Positions 1 through 8,810 are shown, numbered from the stretch's first letter. The stretch is 64,000 nucleotides of DNA from Arsenicibacter rosenii (GCF_001870735.1 NZ_MORL01000017.1:1-64000), one strand, 5' to 3'. Notes: generated from the sequence alone by a model not told the origin. A program made the numbers and translations.

Positions 1-2
1 TC

Positions 3-974
3 GTGTCCGGATTTTTAGGACCATATCAGCAGGCGCAGGTACGGCCGCTGCGGACCAATGTCCCACTCGATTCGATTGTGCTGAGCGATCCGGCTATCCT
101 GGCCGACCGGCCGACCAATACGTACTACATGACCGGCACCGGTGGCCTGCTCTGGAAAAGCAAAAACCTCAGCCGGTGGGATGGGCCGTATAAGGTGACC
201 CAAACCGACCCCGCTTCGTGGATGGGCCCGAATCCGATGATCTGGGCGGCCGAACTCCATGCCTACAAAAACAAGTATTATTACTTTGCCACGTTTACCA
301 ACCGCGCCGTAAAAATCGACACCGTCAAGGGGCGTGAAATCGAACGGCGGGCCAGCCATGTCCTCGTCAGCGATACACCCGACGGGCCGTATGTGCCGAT
401 GCAGGAGGCCACGTACCTGCCCGCGGATATACCGACGCTCGACGGCACGTTCTGGGTCGACAAGGACGGGAAACCATATATGGTCTATTGCTACGAATGG
501 TTGCAGAACCTGAACGGCACCATCGAAAAAATCGAACTGAAACCCGACCTGAGCGGCTCTGTCGGCAAAGGTAAGGTCCTGTTCCGCGCCAGTGACTCGC
601 CCTGGAGCCGCGAAAAAGACGAGGCCGGGAAGGACAAACCCAACAAGGTGACGGATGGGCCGTATCTGTTCAACACCGGCACCGGCCGGCTGGGCATGAT
701 CTGGACCAGCTGGATCTATGACGTCTATACGCAGGGGGTAGCCTACTCCGCCAGCGGGACGCTGGACGGACCGTGGCTACAGGACCCCGACCCGATTACA
801 CTCCCGAATTTCGGGCATGGCATGCTGTTCCGCACCTTCGGCGGCAAGTTGCTGATGTCGGTGCACAGCCATAAAAGCGTCAACGGCCGGACGGTCCGGG
901 TGCCACACCTGTTCGAGGCCGATCTCTCCGGGGACAAACTGGTGATCGGTAAGCCGTATGTGCCGGTGGAGTAG
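3..974 (+). CDS. GH43-like glycoside hydrolase (5' partial)
   Basis: Probable five-bladed beta-propeller glycosidase of family GH43 (arabinofuranosidase/xylosidase type), acting on plant-type polysaccharide side chains outside the cytoplasm. 323 residues are visible. Family signs are the first-blade motif SDPAIL followed by YYMTGT (candidate catalytic base Asp29), WAAELH near 81, and LDGTFWVDKDG around 146-156 (candidate pKa-tuning Asp147). The position where GH43 usually has its acid Glu reads VTDGPYLF, with Asp218. The frame is open to the window edge, and a GTG at position 3 is the first possible start, so a signal peptide and true start probably lie upstream. It converges with the MATE gene, with stops 3 nt apart. 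Family is fairly sure; substrate is unknown. Confidence 0.75.
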   Translation: MSGFLGPYQQAQVRPLRTNVPLDSIVLSDPAILADRPTNTYYMTGTGGLLWKSKNLSRWDGPYKVTQTDPASWMGPNPMIWAAELHAYKNKYYYFATFTNRAVKIDTVKGREIERRASHVLVSDTPDGPYVPMQEATYLPADIPTLDGTFWVDKDGKPYMVYCYEWLQNLNGTIEKIELKPDLSGSVGKGKVLFRASDSPWSREKDEAGKDKPNKVTDGPYLFNTGTGRLGMIWTSWIYDVYTQGVAYSASGTLDGPWLQDPDPITLPNFGHGMLFRTFGGKLLMSVHSHKSVNGRTVRVPHLFEADLSGDKLVIGKPYVPVE

Positions 975-977
975 GAG

Positions 978-2369
978 TTACCCCTTTATCCCCTCCGTCT
1001 GATAATACCGCTCGCGGTAAAAAAGCGTATAACCACCCACGAGTGCCAGCGTTCCGATTTCGGCCAGGGAGCGGGAGAGCCAGACGCCGGTCAGGCCCAG
1101 CCGGTCGGGCAATATCAGCAGACACAGACTGATCAGGACAATGCCTTTCAGCAGATTGATGAGGGTGGACACCGTTGAGTGGCCGGTACTCTGGAGGTAA
1201 GCCGCCAGCAGGTAATTGGGTCCCGCGGCCAGAAACAGCAGAAAATACAGCGAGATGGCCTGCGTGGCTACGTCACGGAAGGACGTCGTCTGGTCGCCGG
1301 AGAAAAGCCTGATGAACAGGTCTGGTATCAAAAAGCCAGCCAGGGTAATGACAACACCGAGCACGACCGTGAAGCTGATGGCAAACCGCAGTGTTTCCAG
1401 TACCCGCGCCGGTTGGTTGGCGCCGAGGTTGAACGACATAATGGGCATACTGGCAATCATGGCGGCAGTAAACAACCGGATCAGGATAAAACTCAGGTAG
1501 TTGACCAGTCCGAACGCCGACACGGCCAGCGGACCATAGCCGACGAGGGTACGGTTGATGAGCAGGAGACCCGTCGAAAAGGCCAGTTCGGAGGCGAATG
1601 ACGGAATGCCGATGCGGAGGAGTTCTTTCCATGCGGCGAACCGGAGCGTAAACCGGAAGCCGGTAAGGCTGTAACGGGTTTTCCCGCGCAGCATGTAGCC
1701 AAAGAGATAGGCCGGGCCTGAAAACAGGGCGATACCCGTTGCAATGGCCGCGCCTGTAACGCCCATGTGCAGCCCGACAATGAGGACCAGATCAAGCACG
1801 ATATTGACGGCCACGGCCAGCAATGATGCATTCCGCGATACGGTTGGTGCATTGTCGGCCCGTACAAAATTGCCCCAGATCATACCCAGAAAGAAAAAGG
1901 GCAGGCTCAGCAGTTGCCAGAATGCATACCCCGCCGTAAGCTGAACGAGGCGTGGATTGGCATCGCCCGCCAGAAAACGGGCTAATGGCTGGTGTATAAA
2001 CGGGGCAGAGGCGGCAATGATCCCGCCGGTCAGCAGCACAAGCGTGGTGGCGAACTGAAATACCTGTTGGGCTTTGGCGGTATTATCCGCGCCGAAACTT
2101 TTGCCGATCAACACGCCGCCCCCGATCATGACCGGCAACGCCAGCGAAACAAAGACGATCAATACCGGGCCGTAGAGGCCGACGGCGGCCAGCCCTTCTT
2201 TCCCGACCTGCTGGCCCAGAATAAGGCCATTGATGATCTGATGCACTGCCGACGATAAAATGCTGATCAGAGCAGGGCCGTAATACCGGAAAAACAAAGA
2301 CTTGATCGGGGCTTCACCCAATTGATTTGCAGCAGGCATAAGGAGGTGTATTTTGCGAAAGGGGCGCAA
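978..2369 (-). CDS. MATE family efflux transporter
   Basis: Integral inner-membrane multidrug/toxin exporter of the MATE (NorM/DinF-like) family, using a Na+ or H+ gradient. The 463 residues are almost wholly hydrophobic, with about 12 predicted membrane segments and the usual two-fold internal organisation. The N-terminal half has the family-like stretch ALISILSSAVHQIINGLILG followed by a glycine-rich segment (GGGVLIGKSFGA). The upstream ATG at 2369 gives a short basic leader (MRPFRKIHLL); an internal ATG at 2339 is an equally possible start. It is divergent from the FtsX-type permease at 2488. Substrate cannot be inferred. Confidence 0.88.
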   Translation of the reverse strand: MRPFRKIHLLMPAANQLGEAPIKSLFFRYYGPALISILSSAVHQIINGLILGQQVGKEGLAAVGLYGPVLIVFVSLALPVMIGGGVLIGKSFGADNTAKAQQVFQFATTLVLLTGGIIAASAPFIHQPLARFLAGDANPRLVQLTAGYAFWQLLSLPFFFLGMIWGNFVRADNAPTVSRNASLLAVAVNIVLDLVLIVGLHMGVTGAAIATGIALFSGPAYLFGYMLRGKTRYSLTGFRFTLRFAAWKELLRIGIPSFASELAFSTGLLLINRTLVGYGPLAVSAFGLVNYLSFILIRLFTAAMIASMPIMSFNLGANQPARVLETLRFAISFTVVLGVVITLAGFLIPDLFIRLFSGDQTTSFRDVATQAISLYFLLFLAAGPNYLLAAYLQSTGHSTVSTLINLLKGIVLISLCLLILPDRLGLTGVWLSRSLAEIGTLALVGGYTLFYRERYYQTEGIKG

Positions 2370-2487
2370 AAATAGGCTGAATATCTGAAACTTACAATAA
2401 ATAAACAGAAATCGGTTTTATAGATACTAGTTGTACGGAAAATGCATACCTTCCTGTATCAATACAACCTGTTCCCTCCAACACGTT

Positions 2488-4908
2488 ATGTTTCTGCATT
2501 ATACCAGAATCGTTTTCCGGAATATCATCCGGCATAAAAGTTATACAGGCATTGTCGTCAGCGGGCTGGCCATTGCCATGACAGCGTATCTGCTCATCAG
2601 CGGTTATGTCGACGGGCAGCGGAGCTTTGACCGGATGCATGCGGATGGCGACCGGATGTACCGCGTCGAAACACTGTTCCGGAAAAACGGCGAAATCACC
2701 GAAAACTGGCCGACCAGTACAAACGGGATGGCACCGGCCATCAAAGCTACGTTCCCCGAATTGGAAGACTATACCCGGATCAACTGGCGGGGCTCCACAC
2801 GGGTAGTACGCTACGAAGACGTGAAATTCCGGGAAGAACACGTCTGCTTTGCCGACTCAAACTTCTTTACGTTTTTCAGCTATCCGGTGATGAAAGGTGA
2901 CCGGAACACGTTCCTGAAAGCACCGAATACCGTCGTTATTTCCGAAGCAGCGGCACAGCGCTACTTCAAAGGCGCTGACCCGATGGGCAAAATGCTGCAC
3001 ATCACCGCCGGTAGCCGGCAACTGGATTGCGAAGTGACCGGAGTATTTGCCAACCTGCCTGCCAACTCAACCATGCAGTTCGACATGCTGATGTCGTGGA
3101 CAACGTCGAACAAACAGGTATGGGACTTCTGGTACCAGCACGAAAGCTACACCTTTGTCCGCCTGCATCCGTCGGCCGATCCGCATAAGATTGAAGCGCA
3201 GTTTCCGGCACTGGCCGAGAAGTACAAAACCGCCGAAACCATGCGCGACCACGAATGGGGCATTGAACTGGTACCACTGCATGACATTCACCTGAATCCG
3301 GCCAAGCCAAACGAAGTCGAAGTTAAAGGCAACCGGCAGGCTGTTACGTGGTTGTCGGCTATGGCGCTGGTGATTTTGCTGATGGGCTGGTTCAACTACA
3401 TCAACCTGTCGACGGCCCGGGCGATGGACCGTACGCGGGAAATCGGGGTGCGGAAAGCGGTCGGAGCCGAAAAAAGTTATCTGCTCATTCAATTCCTGAC
3501 CGAATCGCTGGTACTTAATGCCCTGGCCCTGGTGATTGCGCTGGCCGTAGCGGCCGTTGCCAGCTATACCTTACCGGCCTACCTGGACATATCCCTGCCG
3601 CTGATCGACTGGACCGATCCGGTGCGCTGGCTGACGATGCTGGCCATACTGCTGGTCGGTGTGCTGGTGTCGGGGCTGTATCCGGCGTTGGTGTTATCGA
3701 ACGTAAAACCCGTGTTGGCGCTCAAAGGCCGGTACCGCTTCTCATCAACGGGCAGTTATTTGCGCCAGGGGCTGGTGGTGCTGCAATTCTGTGCGTCCAT
3801 GATTCTGCTGGTCGGTACGGTGGTGGCTTATCGCCAGCTCTCGTTTATGACCAGCCAGAAACTGGGTGTTAATACCGATCAGATTCTGGTGCTCCACGCG
3901 CCGGTCAGTACGACGGGGAGTGCCGGAAAACTGGAAAGCTTCCGGAACGAAGTAAAGCGGCTGCCTGGTGTCGAGGCCGTAACCGGCTCTGGCTCCGTGC
4001 CGGGGCTGGAAGTGGGGCAAATGCTGGCCAACCGGCGCTTCGGGGCAAACGCCGGTACCAGCCGGTTGTATGAATCACTGACGGTCGATTACGACTTTAT
4101 GTCGCTTTTCGGCCTGCAGCTGGTGGCCGGCCGAAATTTTGACCGGGGGCGTGCCGCCGATGTTTACGGACTGGTGCTGAACGAGGCGGCCGTTGCGCAG
4201 TTTGGCTTTAAATCTCCGCAGGAGGCTATCGGACAGCGGATTGCGCTGGAAGTGACCACCGACCGGCCGAACGAAATCATCGGTGTCGTTAAAAATTACC
4301 ACCAGCAGGGGCTGCAGCGGTCGTTTACGCCCATTATCATGCTGATGGACCCCGATTATAAATGGCTGCCCACGGATTTTTATTCGGTAAAGGTATCGAC
4401 AAAGGATGTTGACAAGGTTGTAAAAGGTGTGCAGGCTAACTGGACGGCCTTCTTTCCGGAATCGCCGATGAACTACTTCTTTCTGGATGAATTTTTTAAT
4501 AACCAATACAAGCAGGATCAGCAGTTTGGCCGCAGTTTTATGTTGTTTGCGTCGCTGGCGATTCTGATTGCCTGTCTCGGTTTATTCGGCCTGACATCGT
4601 ACAGTACGGCCCGCCGGACCAAGGAAATCGGCGTGCGGAAGTCGCTGGGAGCGTCGGTCAACAGCATTCTGGCGCTGCTGGCGTGGGATACGCTACGGTT
4701 AGTGCTGGTGGCAAGTGTACTGGCGGTGCCGTTGTCGTGGTATCTGGTTAATAAGTGGCTGGAAACCTACGCCTTCCGGATCGGCCTGGATATACTGGTC
4801 TGGTTTATTCCGATTCTGGTACTGGTACTCATTGCCCTGCTGACGATTGGTTATCAAACAACCAAAGCCGCGCTCGCCAATCCGGTGAAGGCGTTGAAAT
4901 CGGAGTAG
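2488..4908 (+). CDS. MacB/FtsX-type ABC transporter permease
   Basis: Large permease of the MacB/FtsX superfamily (806 residues from this ATG), expected to work with a separate LolD/MacB-type ATPase in transport or lipoprotein-related work across the envelope. An N-terminal membrane segment (about residues 18-38) is followed by a MacB-like periplasmic core, then FtsX-type membrane blocks. The motif REIGVRKAVGA in the middle and KEIGVRKSLGA near the C-terminus mark the two duplicated halves. An in-frame ATG at 2431 would add 19 non-hydrophobic residues; MFLHYTRIVFRNIIRH at 2488 is the typical family start. No ATPase gene is adjacent, as is common for these orphan Bacteroidota permeases. Confidence 0.88.
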   Translation: MFLHYTRIVFRNIIRHKSYTGIVVSGLAIAMTAYLLISGYVDGQRSFDRMHADGDRMYRVETLFRKNGEITENWPTSTNGMAPAIKATFPELEDYTRINWRGSTRVVRYEDVKFREEHVCFADSNFFTFFSYPVMKGDRNTFLKAPNTVVISEAAAQRYFKGADPMGKMLHITAGSRQLDCEVTGVFANLPANSTMQFDMLMSWTTSNKQVWDFWYQHESYTFVRLHPSADPHKIEAQFPALAEKYKTAETMRDHEWGIELVPLHDIHLNPAKPNEVEVKGNRQAVTWLSAMALVILLMGWFNYINLSTARAMDRTREIGVRKAVGAEKSYLLIQFLTESLVLNALALVIALAVAAVASYTLPAYLDISLPLIDWTDPVRWLTMLAILLVGVLVSGLYPALVLSNVKPVLALKGRYRFSSTGSYLRQGLVVLQFCASMILLVGTVVAYRQLSFMTSQKLGVNTDQILVLHAPVSTTGSAGKLESFRNEVKRLPGVEAVTGSGSVPGLEVGQMLANRRFGANAGTSRLYESLTVDYDFMSLFGLQLVAGRNFDRGRAADVYGLVLNEAAVAQFGFKSPQEAIGQRIALEVTTDRPNEIIGVVKNYHQQGLQRSFTPIIMLMDPDYKWLPTDFYSVKVSTKDVDKVVKGVQANWTAFFPESPMNYFFLDEFFNNQYKQDQQFGRSFMLFASLAILIACLGLFGLTSYSTARRTKEIGVRKSLGASVNSILALLAWDTLRLVLVASVLAVPLSWYLVNKWLETYAFRIGLDILVWFIPILVLVLIALLTIGYQTTKAALANPVKALKSE

Positions 4909-4965
4909 CGATTTACTACGGCGTTACCCGGATAGCTTTTCCGGGTAACGCCGTAGTAAATCGCT
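4907..4965. terminator. 25-bp perfect inverted repeat between convergent genes
   Basis: Arms 4907-4931 and 4941-4965 are exact reverse complements over 25 bp with a 9-nt loop (ATAGCTTTT). The left arm begins inside the TAG stop of the permease gene. The site lies between convergent genes and probably acts as a bidirectional transcript end, although there is no clean U-run after the stem. It is far longer than a standard intrinsic terminator, so a dispersed repeat is another possibility. Confidence 0.7.
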
Positions 4966-5018
4966 GGACAGCCCTTTCGTTGCTGAAGTGCGACGCTACA
5001 AATTCTCAGAAAAGACGC

Positions 5019-5864
5019 CTAACTAAACCAAGCCAGAATAGGCGGCCCCCAGTAGATTTTGGTGAAATAATAGGTGCCGAGACCGATGAAAAACGTTGCA
5101 AACAGGATGGCTAAGGTGGCTGTCAGCCGGAGGGCAGCTGATGTTTCAGGCTTACGGGCTCTGGCCAGTAATTCAACAACGAGCAGATTCGGAACGTAGA
5201 AGAAGAAGGCCATAAACTGGTCAAACGGGCCGGAAAAAGTCTGGTTATGTCCGGCCGCATCGGTCAGCATCACCCAGAAACCGTAATCCATGCGATAGAG
5301 CCAGGAGCCGATGGCCAGTGCATACAGCCGCAGGGCCCAGATCCGGTGGGTTTCCAGCCGGCCGGCTCTCGCGTGGCGGAACGTCTCCACCGCCGCAACG
5401 CCCATCAGTAGCCCGTAAAGGCCAAACCCGATGTTCATCACCGTACCGCCAATGGTGCCCTGTAACAGGATGAACGTCAGACCACCGATGGCTGCCGAAA
5501 GACATGCCAGCACATAAAATCGCCCGATCCACCGGTGCAGGGCCGGGTAGCGGAGCCGTACGCTGTCCAGTAGCTGAATACTGCCCAGAATCAGAATAAT
5601 GCCGCCCGCTGCGAAGTGCAGACCCATACTGCCATTCGATGTTGATTCGCCCGGGGTGTAGAGCCGGGGGAGTACACCATTCCATCGCTGCATATCGTTC
5701 TGTAACAATGCGGTTGCATAGAAGGCAAGGATGTACAGGCCAAACAGGGCTGAACTGACCCAGACGCTGGTGCCGAGGATGGTCGTTGACCACTGTAAAA
5801 GTCTGGCGCTCCAGACAGAGAAAGAAGACGGTCGTCGGGTTACGGAAGGAGAATCGCTGATCAT
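5019..5864 (-). CDS. DUF2306 family membrane protein
   Basis: Membrane protein of 281 residues with about seven or eight predicted transmembrane helices, matching the DUF2306 family (function unknown). Visible family-like features are LHFAAGGIILILGSIQLLDS followed by YPALHRWIGRFYVLA, and later LETHRIWALRLYALAIGSWL; the conserved His residues in the helices could bind haem or metal (inference). It is convergent with the FtsX-type permease, with a long hairpin between them, and divergent from the HPP gene. ATG at 5864 precedes a short polar N-terminus and then the first helix. The family call is good; no role can be given. Confidence 0.8.
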   Translation of the reverse strand: MISDSPSVTRRPSSFSVWSARLLQWSTTILGTSVWVSSALFGLYILAFYATALLQNDMQRWNGVLPRLYTPGESTSNGSMGLHFAAGGIILILGSIQLLDSVRLRYPALHRWIGRFYVLACLSAAIGGLTFILLQGTIGGTVMNIGFGLYGLLMGVAAVETFRHARAGRLETHRIWALRLYALAIGSWLYRMDYGFWVMLTDAAGHNQTFSGPFDQFMAFFFYVPNLLVVELLARARKPETSAALRLTATLAILFATFFIGLGTYYFTKIYWGPPILAWFS

Positions 5865-5873
5865 GTATATTTT

Positions 5874-5904
5874 TGACGGCTGACTTGTCAGGTTTTTACC
5901 TTTG
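5874..5904 (+). promoter_or_regulatory. Bacteroidota-type promoter upstream of the HPP gene
   Basis: TTG at 5874-5876, a 20-nt spacer, then TACCTTTG at 5897-5904, matching the -33/-7 consensus TTG-N17-23-TAnnTTTG. Transcription would start near 5911, giving a 5' leader of about 105 nt before the ATG at 6019. Confidence 0.55.
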
Positions 5905-6018
5905 TTATCAAAGATGTGAAACTTCTCGGAATATTAGTAACTTTTGTTTGCTCTATCTGCCATAATTTTGGCCTTTGTTTTACTGAACTAAACGTATTGG
6001 TTTGCTTGTAGAAAGGGT

Positions 6019-6621
6019 ATGAGAGCACGCATCCGAAGACAGTACCGCATTGTCAGGTATGTCCTGTATCGGGAAACGATTGTATCACCGGCCGATCATT
6101 TCTGGACGTTTGCGGGGACGTTCATCGCTATTGCATCAATTGGCCTGTTGCAGCAGGCTGGTTTTACGCAGCAGGACGGTGTGTTTCTGATCGGGTCATT
6201 CGGCGCATCCTGCGTGTTGCTATTCGGGGCGACAAACAGTCCGCTGGCGCAGCCGAGGAATCTGATTGGCGGGCATGTGCTGGCTTCTTTAATCGGTGTG
6301 GCCGTGCACAAACTCCTGCCCGATCAGTTGTGGCTGGCGTCTGCACTGGCGGTCTCCACATCGATTGTGTGCATGCAGATTACGCGGACTATGCATCCAC
6401 CGGCGGGAGCAACGGCGCTGATTGCCAATATCGGTTCTGCTAAAATACTCGGTCTGGGTTTCTGGTACACACTCACGCCGGTTCTTAGCGGGGTACTGAT
6501 TTTATTCCTTACGGCGCTCGTTGTAAACAACATACCTGCCGGGCGGTCTTATCCGGTCAAACCGTTGGTATGGCCCCGGCAACTACGGGCTCGCGTGATC
6601 CGGTTTGTCCGGTTACGTTAA
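6019..6621 (+). CDS. HPP family membrane protein
   Basis: Small inner-membrane protein (200 residues, about four to five helices) of the HPP family, named for the HPPAGATA motif seen here after ITRTM. Members have been linked to nitrite transport in cyanobacteria and chloroplasts, but most bacterial ones are uncharacterised. Other family marks are GSFGASCVLLFGA and SPLAQPRNLIGGH in the first half. The ATG at 6019 is preceded by a credible promoter. It appears monocistronic and no nitrogen-metabolism gene is adjacent, so a transport role is only suggested by the family. Confidence 0.85.
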   Translation: MRARIRRQYRIVRYVLYRETIVSPADHFWTFAGTFIAIASIGLLQQAGFTQQDGVFLIGSFGASCVLLFGATNSPLAQPRNLIGGHVLASLIGVAVHKLLPDQLWLASALAVSTSIVCMQITRTMHPPAGATALIANIGSAKILGLGFWYTLTPVLSGVLILFLTALVVNNIPAGRSYPVKPLVWPRQLRARVIRFVRLR

Positions 6622-6705
6622 CTGTTTTGAGGGCAGTACCGCTGCCTTTTAGCGCAAAACTATTTGGACGCGACATGGTTATGCTAGTAAAACCAGCAAC
6701 GAATC

Positions 6706-6999
6706 ATGATCATGGATAAAAAACAGACCACCGCGGTTGGCATTGCGTTAGGCGCAGCCGCCTTGCTTGCCGGAGCCGGCTACGGTATTTATACATACAT
6801 CAAAAACAAGCGCCGTCAGGCCAACAGCGCGGGTATAGAGAGTAAAGAGGGGGGAGCAGGGACTATCGGGTTTGCCGGGCCTTTTGCCGGTGGATTTATC
6901 GGAAACAGCCTGGTAAAACACACGAATCTGTACGCTACCGGCGAAAATGGCCTTATTGGCGGCGGATTGACCCGGTCGGGTGTTCAGCTGGCGGGGTAG
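6706..6999 (+). CDS. Small glycine-rich single-pass membrane protein
   Basis: 97 residues, not recognised as a known family. A basic N-terminus (MIMDKKQTT) precedes one alanine/glycine-rich membrane helix (about 10-30), then a basic patch (KNKRRQ) that would keep the C-terminus in the cytoplasm if the positive-inside rule holds. The rest is a glycine-rich tail. Either ATG, 6706 or 6712, could be the start. It ends just before a good intrinsic terminator, which supports it being a real transcription unit. Function unknown. Confidence 0.55.
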   Translation: MIMDKKQTTAVGIALGAAALLAGAGYGIYTYIKNKRRQANSAGIESKEGGAGTIGFAGPFAGGFIGNSLVKHTNLYATGENGLIGGGLTRSGVQLAG

Positions 7000-7024
7000 G
7001 GTATTTTATCGGTTAGTTATCGGT

Positions 7025-7047
7025 AAGCCCTGTATGGGGCTTTTTTT
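7025..7047 (+). terminator. Intrinsic terminator after the small membrane protein
   Basis: Stem AAGCCC (7025-7030) with GGGCTT (7037-7042), loop TGTATG, and a continuous T-run to 7047. Confidence 0.75.
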
Positions 7048-7073
7048 ATGGATTATAAAATCCCGGTTGCCGT

Positions 7074-7111
7074 AAAAAGCAAAAAGTCAAACCCGGAAGA
7101 GTTTGACTTTT
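7074..7111 (-). terminator. Intrinsic terminator of the tRNA-Leu transcript
   Basis: Perfect 11-bp stem (7082-7092 with 7101-7111), 8-nt loop, starting 3 nt after the tRNA 3' end. Read on the minus strand, it is followed by TTTTTGCTTTTT. Confidence 0.8.
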
Positions 7112-7114
7112 AAG

Positions 7115-7198
7115 TGCCGAAGGCGAGACTCGAACTCGCATGTCCGCGAAGACACACGCCCCTGAAACGTGCGTGTCTACCAATTTCACCACTTCGGC
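7115..7198 (-). tRNA. tRNA-Leu (anticodon CAG)
   Basis: 84-nt class II tRNA. The acceptor stem GCCGAAG/CTTCGGC with discriminator A closes at 7198 and 7115. The D-arm carries AAATTGGTAGA, the anticodon loop is TTCAGGG with CAG complementary to 7162-7164, there is a long variable arm (GTGTCTTCGCGGACA region), and the T-arm has GTTCGAGTC. The 3' CCA is not encoded. The gene has its own promoter and terminator and reads the CUG codon. Confidence 0.95.
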
Positions 7199-7202
7199 AG
7201 AA

Positions 7203-7306
7203 CGTTTCCCCTGTGTTGGGAATGCAAATATACGGCGGCAAAAACGGCTTTTGCAAGCCCTGACACCATTTTTTTGATATTTTTTTTCGGCCCAACACAG
7301 GAAACG
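7203..7306. repeat. Imperfect inverted repeat around the tRNA promoter
   Basis: The left arm 7203-7220 and the right arm 7291-7306 are reverse complements except for two extra C residues in the left arm. They enclose about 70 nt holding the tRNA-Leu promoter and lie between the beta-CASP gene stop and the tRNA. Confidence 0.6.
7225..7256 (-). promoter_or_regulatory. Promoter of tRNA-Leu
   Basis: On the minus strand, TTG (7256-7254), a 21-nt spacer, then TATATTTG (7232-7225), matching TTG-N17-23-TAnnTTTG. The predicted start is about 20 nt upstream of the mature tRNA 5' end at 7198. Confidence 0.7.
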
Positions 7307-7309
7307 CCC

Positions 7310-8704
7310 CTATAAAGTTACCTTCTCGCGCATGTCGGGAATGGTAACATTTTTAAAACCAGCGGCTTCCAGCTTCTCTTTCCAGACCAGCTGCTCATCG
7401 TAATCGCCGTGTACCAGAAAAACTTTTTTGACCAGTTTAGGGTCCTGGCACCCTAAATAGTCGAGCATTTCGGCGTAATCGGCATGGGCACTGAATGAGT
7501 CCATAACGGCAATCCTGGCTTTTACCTCGTAGGTCTCGCCGAAAATCCGGACTTGCCTGTCGCCGCGTTTTAGAGCACCCCCTAAACTATTGGGCGAGCA
7601 GTAGCCTACGATCAGAATCGTATTCCGGTTGTCGTCGATATTGTTCTTGATGTGGTGTTTGATGCGCCCCGCTTCGGCCATACCCGACGACGAAATGATG
7701 ATACACGGCCCCCGCCAGTTGTTGATGTCTTTCGATTCCTGTACGTCTGAAACGTAGTGCAGGTTCTTAAAATTAAAGGCATCGCCGTCTTTTTTGATAT
7801 AAGCCAGGATCTCGGGGTTGAAACAGTCTTCGTTCTGCCGCATAACGTTGGTTGCCTTAACCGCCAGCGGGCTGTCGACAAAAACAGGAATAACCGGCAA
7901 CCGGCCTTCGCTTTCGAGCTGGTCAAGGGCATAAATCAGCTCCTGCGTCCGGTCAACGGCAAAGGCAGGAATGATGACCTTGCCCTGCCGGCGTACACAG
8001 GTTTCTTCCACAATCCGGAGCAGGTGCGACCGCATGTCGGGCTCAGGCTCGTGCAACTGATTGCCGTAGGTCGATTCGCAGATGATGTAGTCGGCCTGCG
8101 GGAACGGCATCGGCATCGGCAGAATTTTGTCGTTTGGCCGGCCGATATCGCCGCTGAAAAAGACCTTTTTCGGCCCTTCTTTTTCGTGAATTGTCAGGTT
8201 GATGGCGGCGCTGCCCAGCAGGTGGGCTGTATCCGTAAACTGTACCTCAATTTCATCGGTAAGCCAGAAAATTTCGTTATAGCCAACAGTCTTGAAGCGG
8301 CTCAGCGTTTCCTGTACATCGTCGGCGTCGTAGAGCATATCCAGCTCCGCGCGTCCCTGCCGGTGTCGCCGTTCGTTGATACGTTCAAGGTCTTTTTGCT
8401 GGATGTGCGCACTGTCCATGAGCATGATTTCGCAGAGGTCGGCGGTGGCCGGTGTGCAGTAAATCGGTCCGGCAAACCCCTGACGAATCAGCCGTGGCAC
8501 CAGCCCGGTATGGTCGATGTGGGCGTGAGACAGGATCAGATAATCGATGCTGGCTGGTTCAAAGCCAAATTCCTGGTTAAGTTCGTCGGTATTAATCCCC
8601 TGAAACAAACCGCAATCGAGCAGTATCCGGGTGCCTTTTTCGGTAGTGATGAGGTGTTTACTGCCCGTTACAGTGCGGGCAGCCCCAAAAAATTGTATGG
8701 TCAT
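7310..8704 (-). CDS. Metallo-beta-lactamase/beta-CASP RNA-processing nuclease
   Basis: Cytoplasmic zinc-dependent nuclease of the CPSF73/Ysh1-like beta-CASP group, 464 residues. The MBL part carries SHAHIDHTG (zinc ligands) and FFSGDIGRPND; the beta-CASP part carries FVDSPLAVKATN, IIISSSGMAEAGRIKHH and SFSAHADY near the C-terminus, then VFLVHGD. The likely role is endo- or exonucleolytic RNA processing; substrates are unknown. MTIQFFGAARTVTGSKH at 8704 is the family-typical start; an in-frame ATG at 8737 would add 11 residues. It is divergent from the PBP1C gene. Confidence 0.9.
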   Translation of the reverse strand: MTIQFFGAARTVTGSKHLITTEKGTRILLDCGLFQGINTDELNQEFGFEPASIDYLILSHAHIDHTGLVPRLIRQGFAGPIYCTPATADLCEIMLMDSAHIQQKDLERINERRHRQGRAELDMLYDADDVQETLSRFKTVGYNEIFWLTDEIEVQFTDTAHLLGSAAINLTIHEKEGPKKVFFSGDIGRPNDKILPMPMPFPQADYIICESTYGNQLHEPEPDMRSHLLRIVEETCVRRQGKVIIPAFAVDRTQELIYALDQLESEGRLPVIPVFVDSPLAVKATNVMRQNEDCFNPEILAYIKKDGDAFNFKNLHYVSDVQESKDINNWRGPCIIISSSGMAEAGRIKHHIKNNIDDNRNTILIVGYCSPNSLGGALKRGDRQVRIFGETYEVKARIAVMDSFSAHADYAEMLDYLGCQDPKLVKKVFLVHGDYDEQLVWKEKLEAAGFKNVTIPDMREKVTL

Positions 8705-8810
8705 TTGTATGCCGGGTTTAGAAAAATACTCCGCCAACGCGTAGATTGGACCTTCTACGAAAAACGTCTCTACGGCAGGGGAGTTTCAGATACGTATTGA
8801 TTTTGAGCGA

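Noticed and set aside
4755-5114. 119-residue plus-strand frame
   Set aside because: It spans the end of the permease gene and the hairpin; a shadow frame.
5963-5970. TAATTTTG as a second promoter of the HPP gene
   Set aside because: It fits a -7 box, but the nearest TTG is only 16 nt upstream or closer, so the pair at 5874/5897 is better.
7757-8800. 347-residue plus-strand frame
   Set aside because: Antisense to the beta-CASP nuclease gene; no domain or signal.
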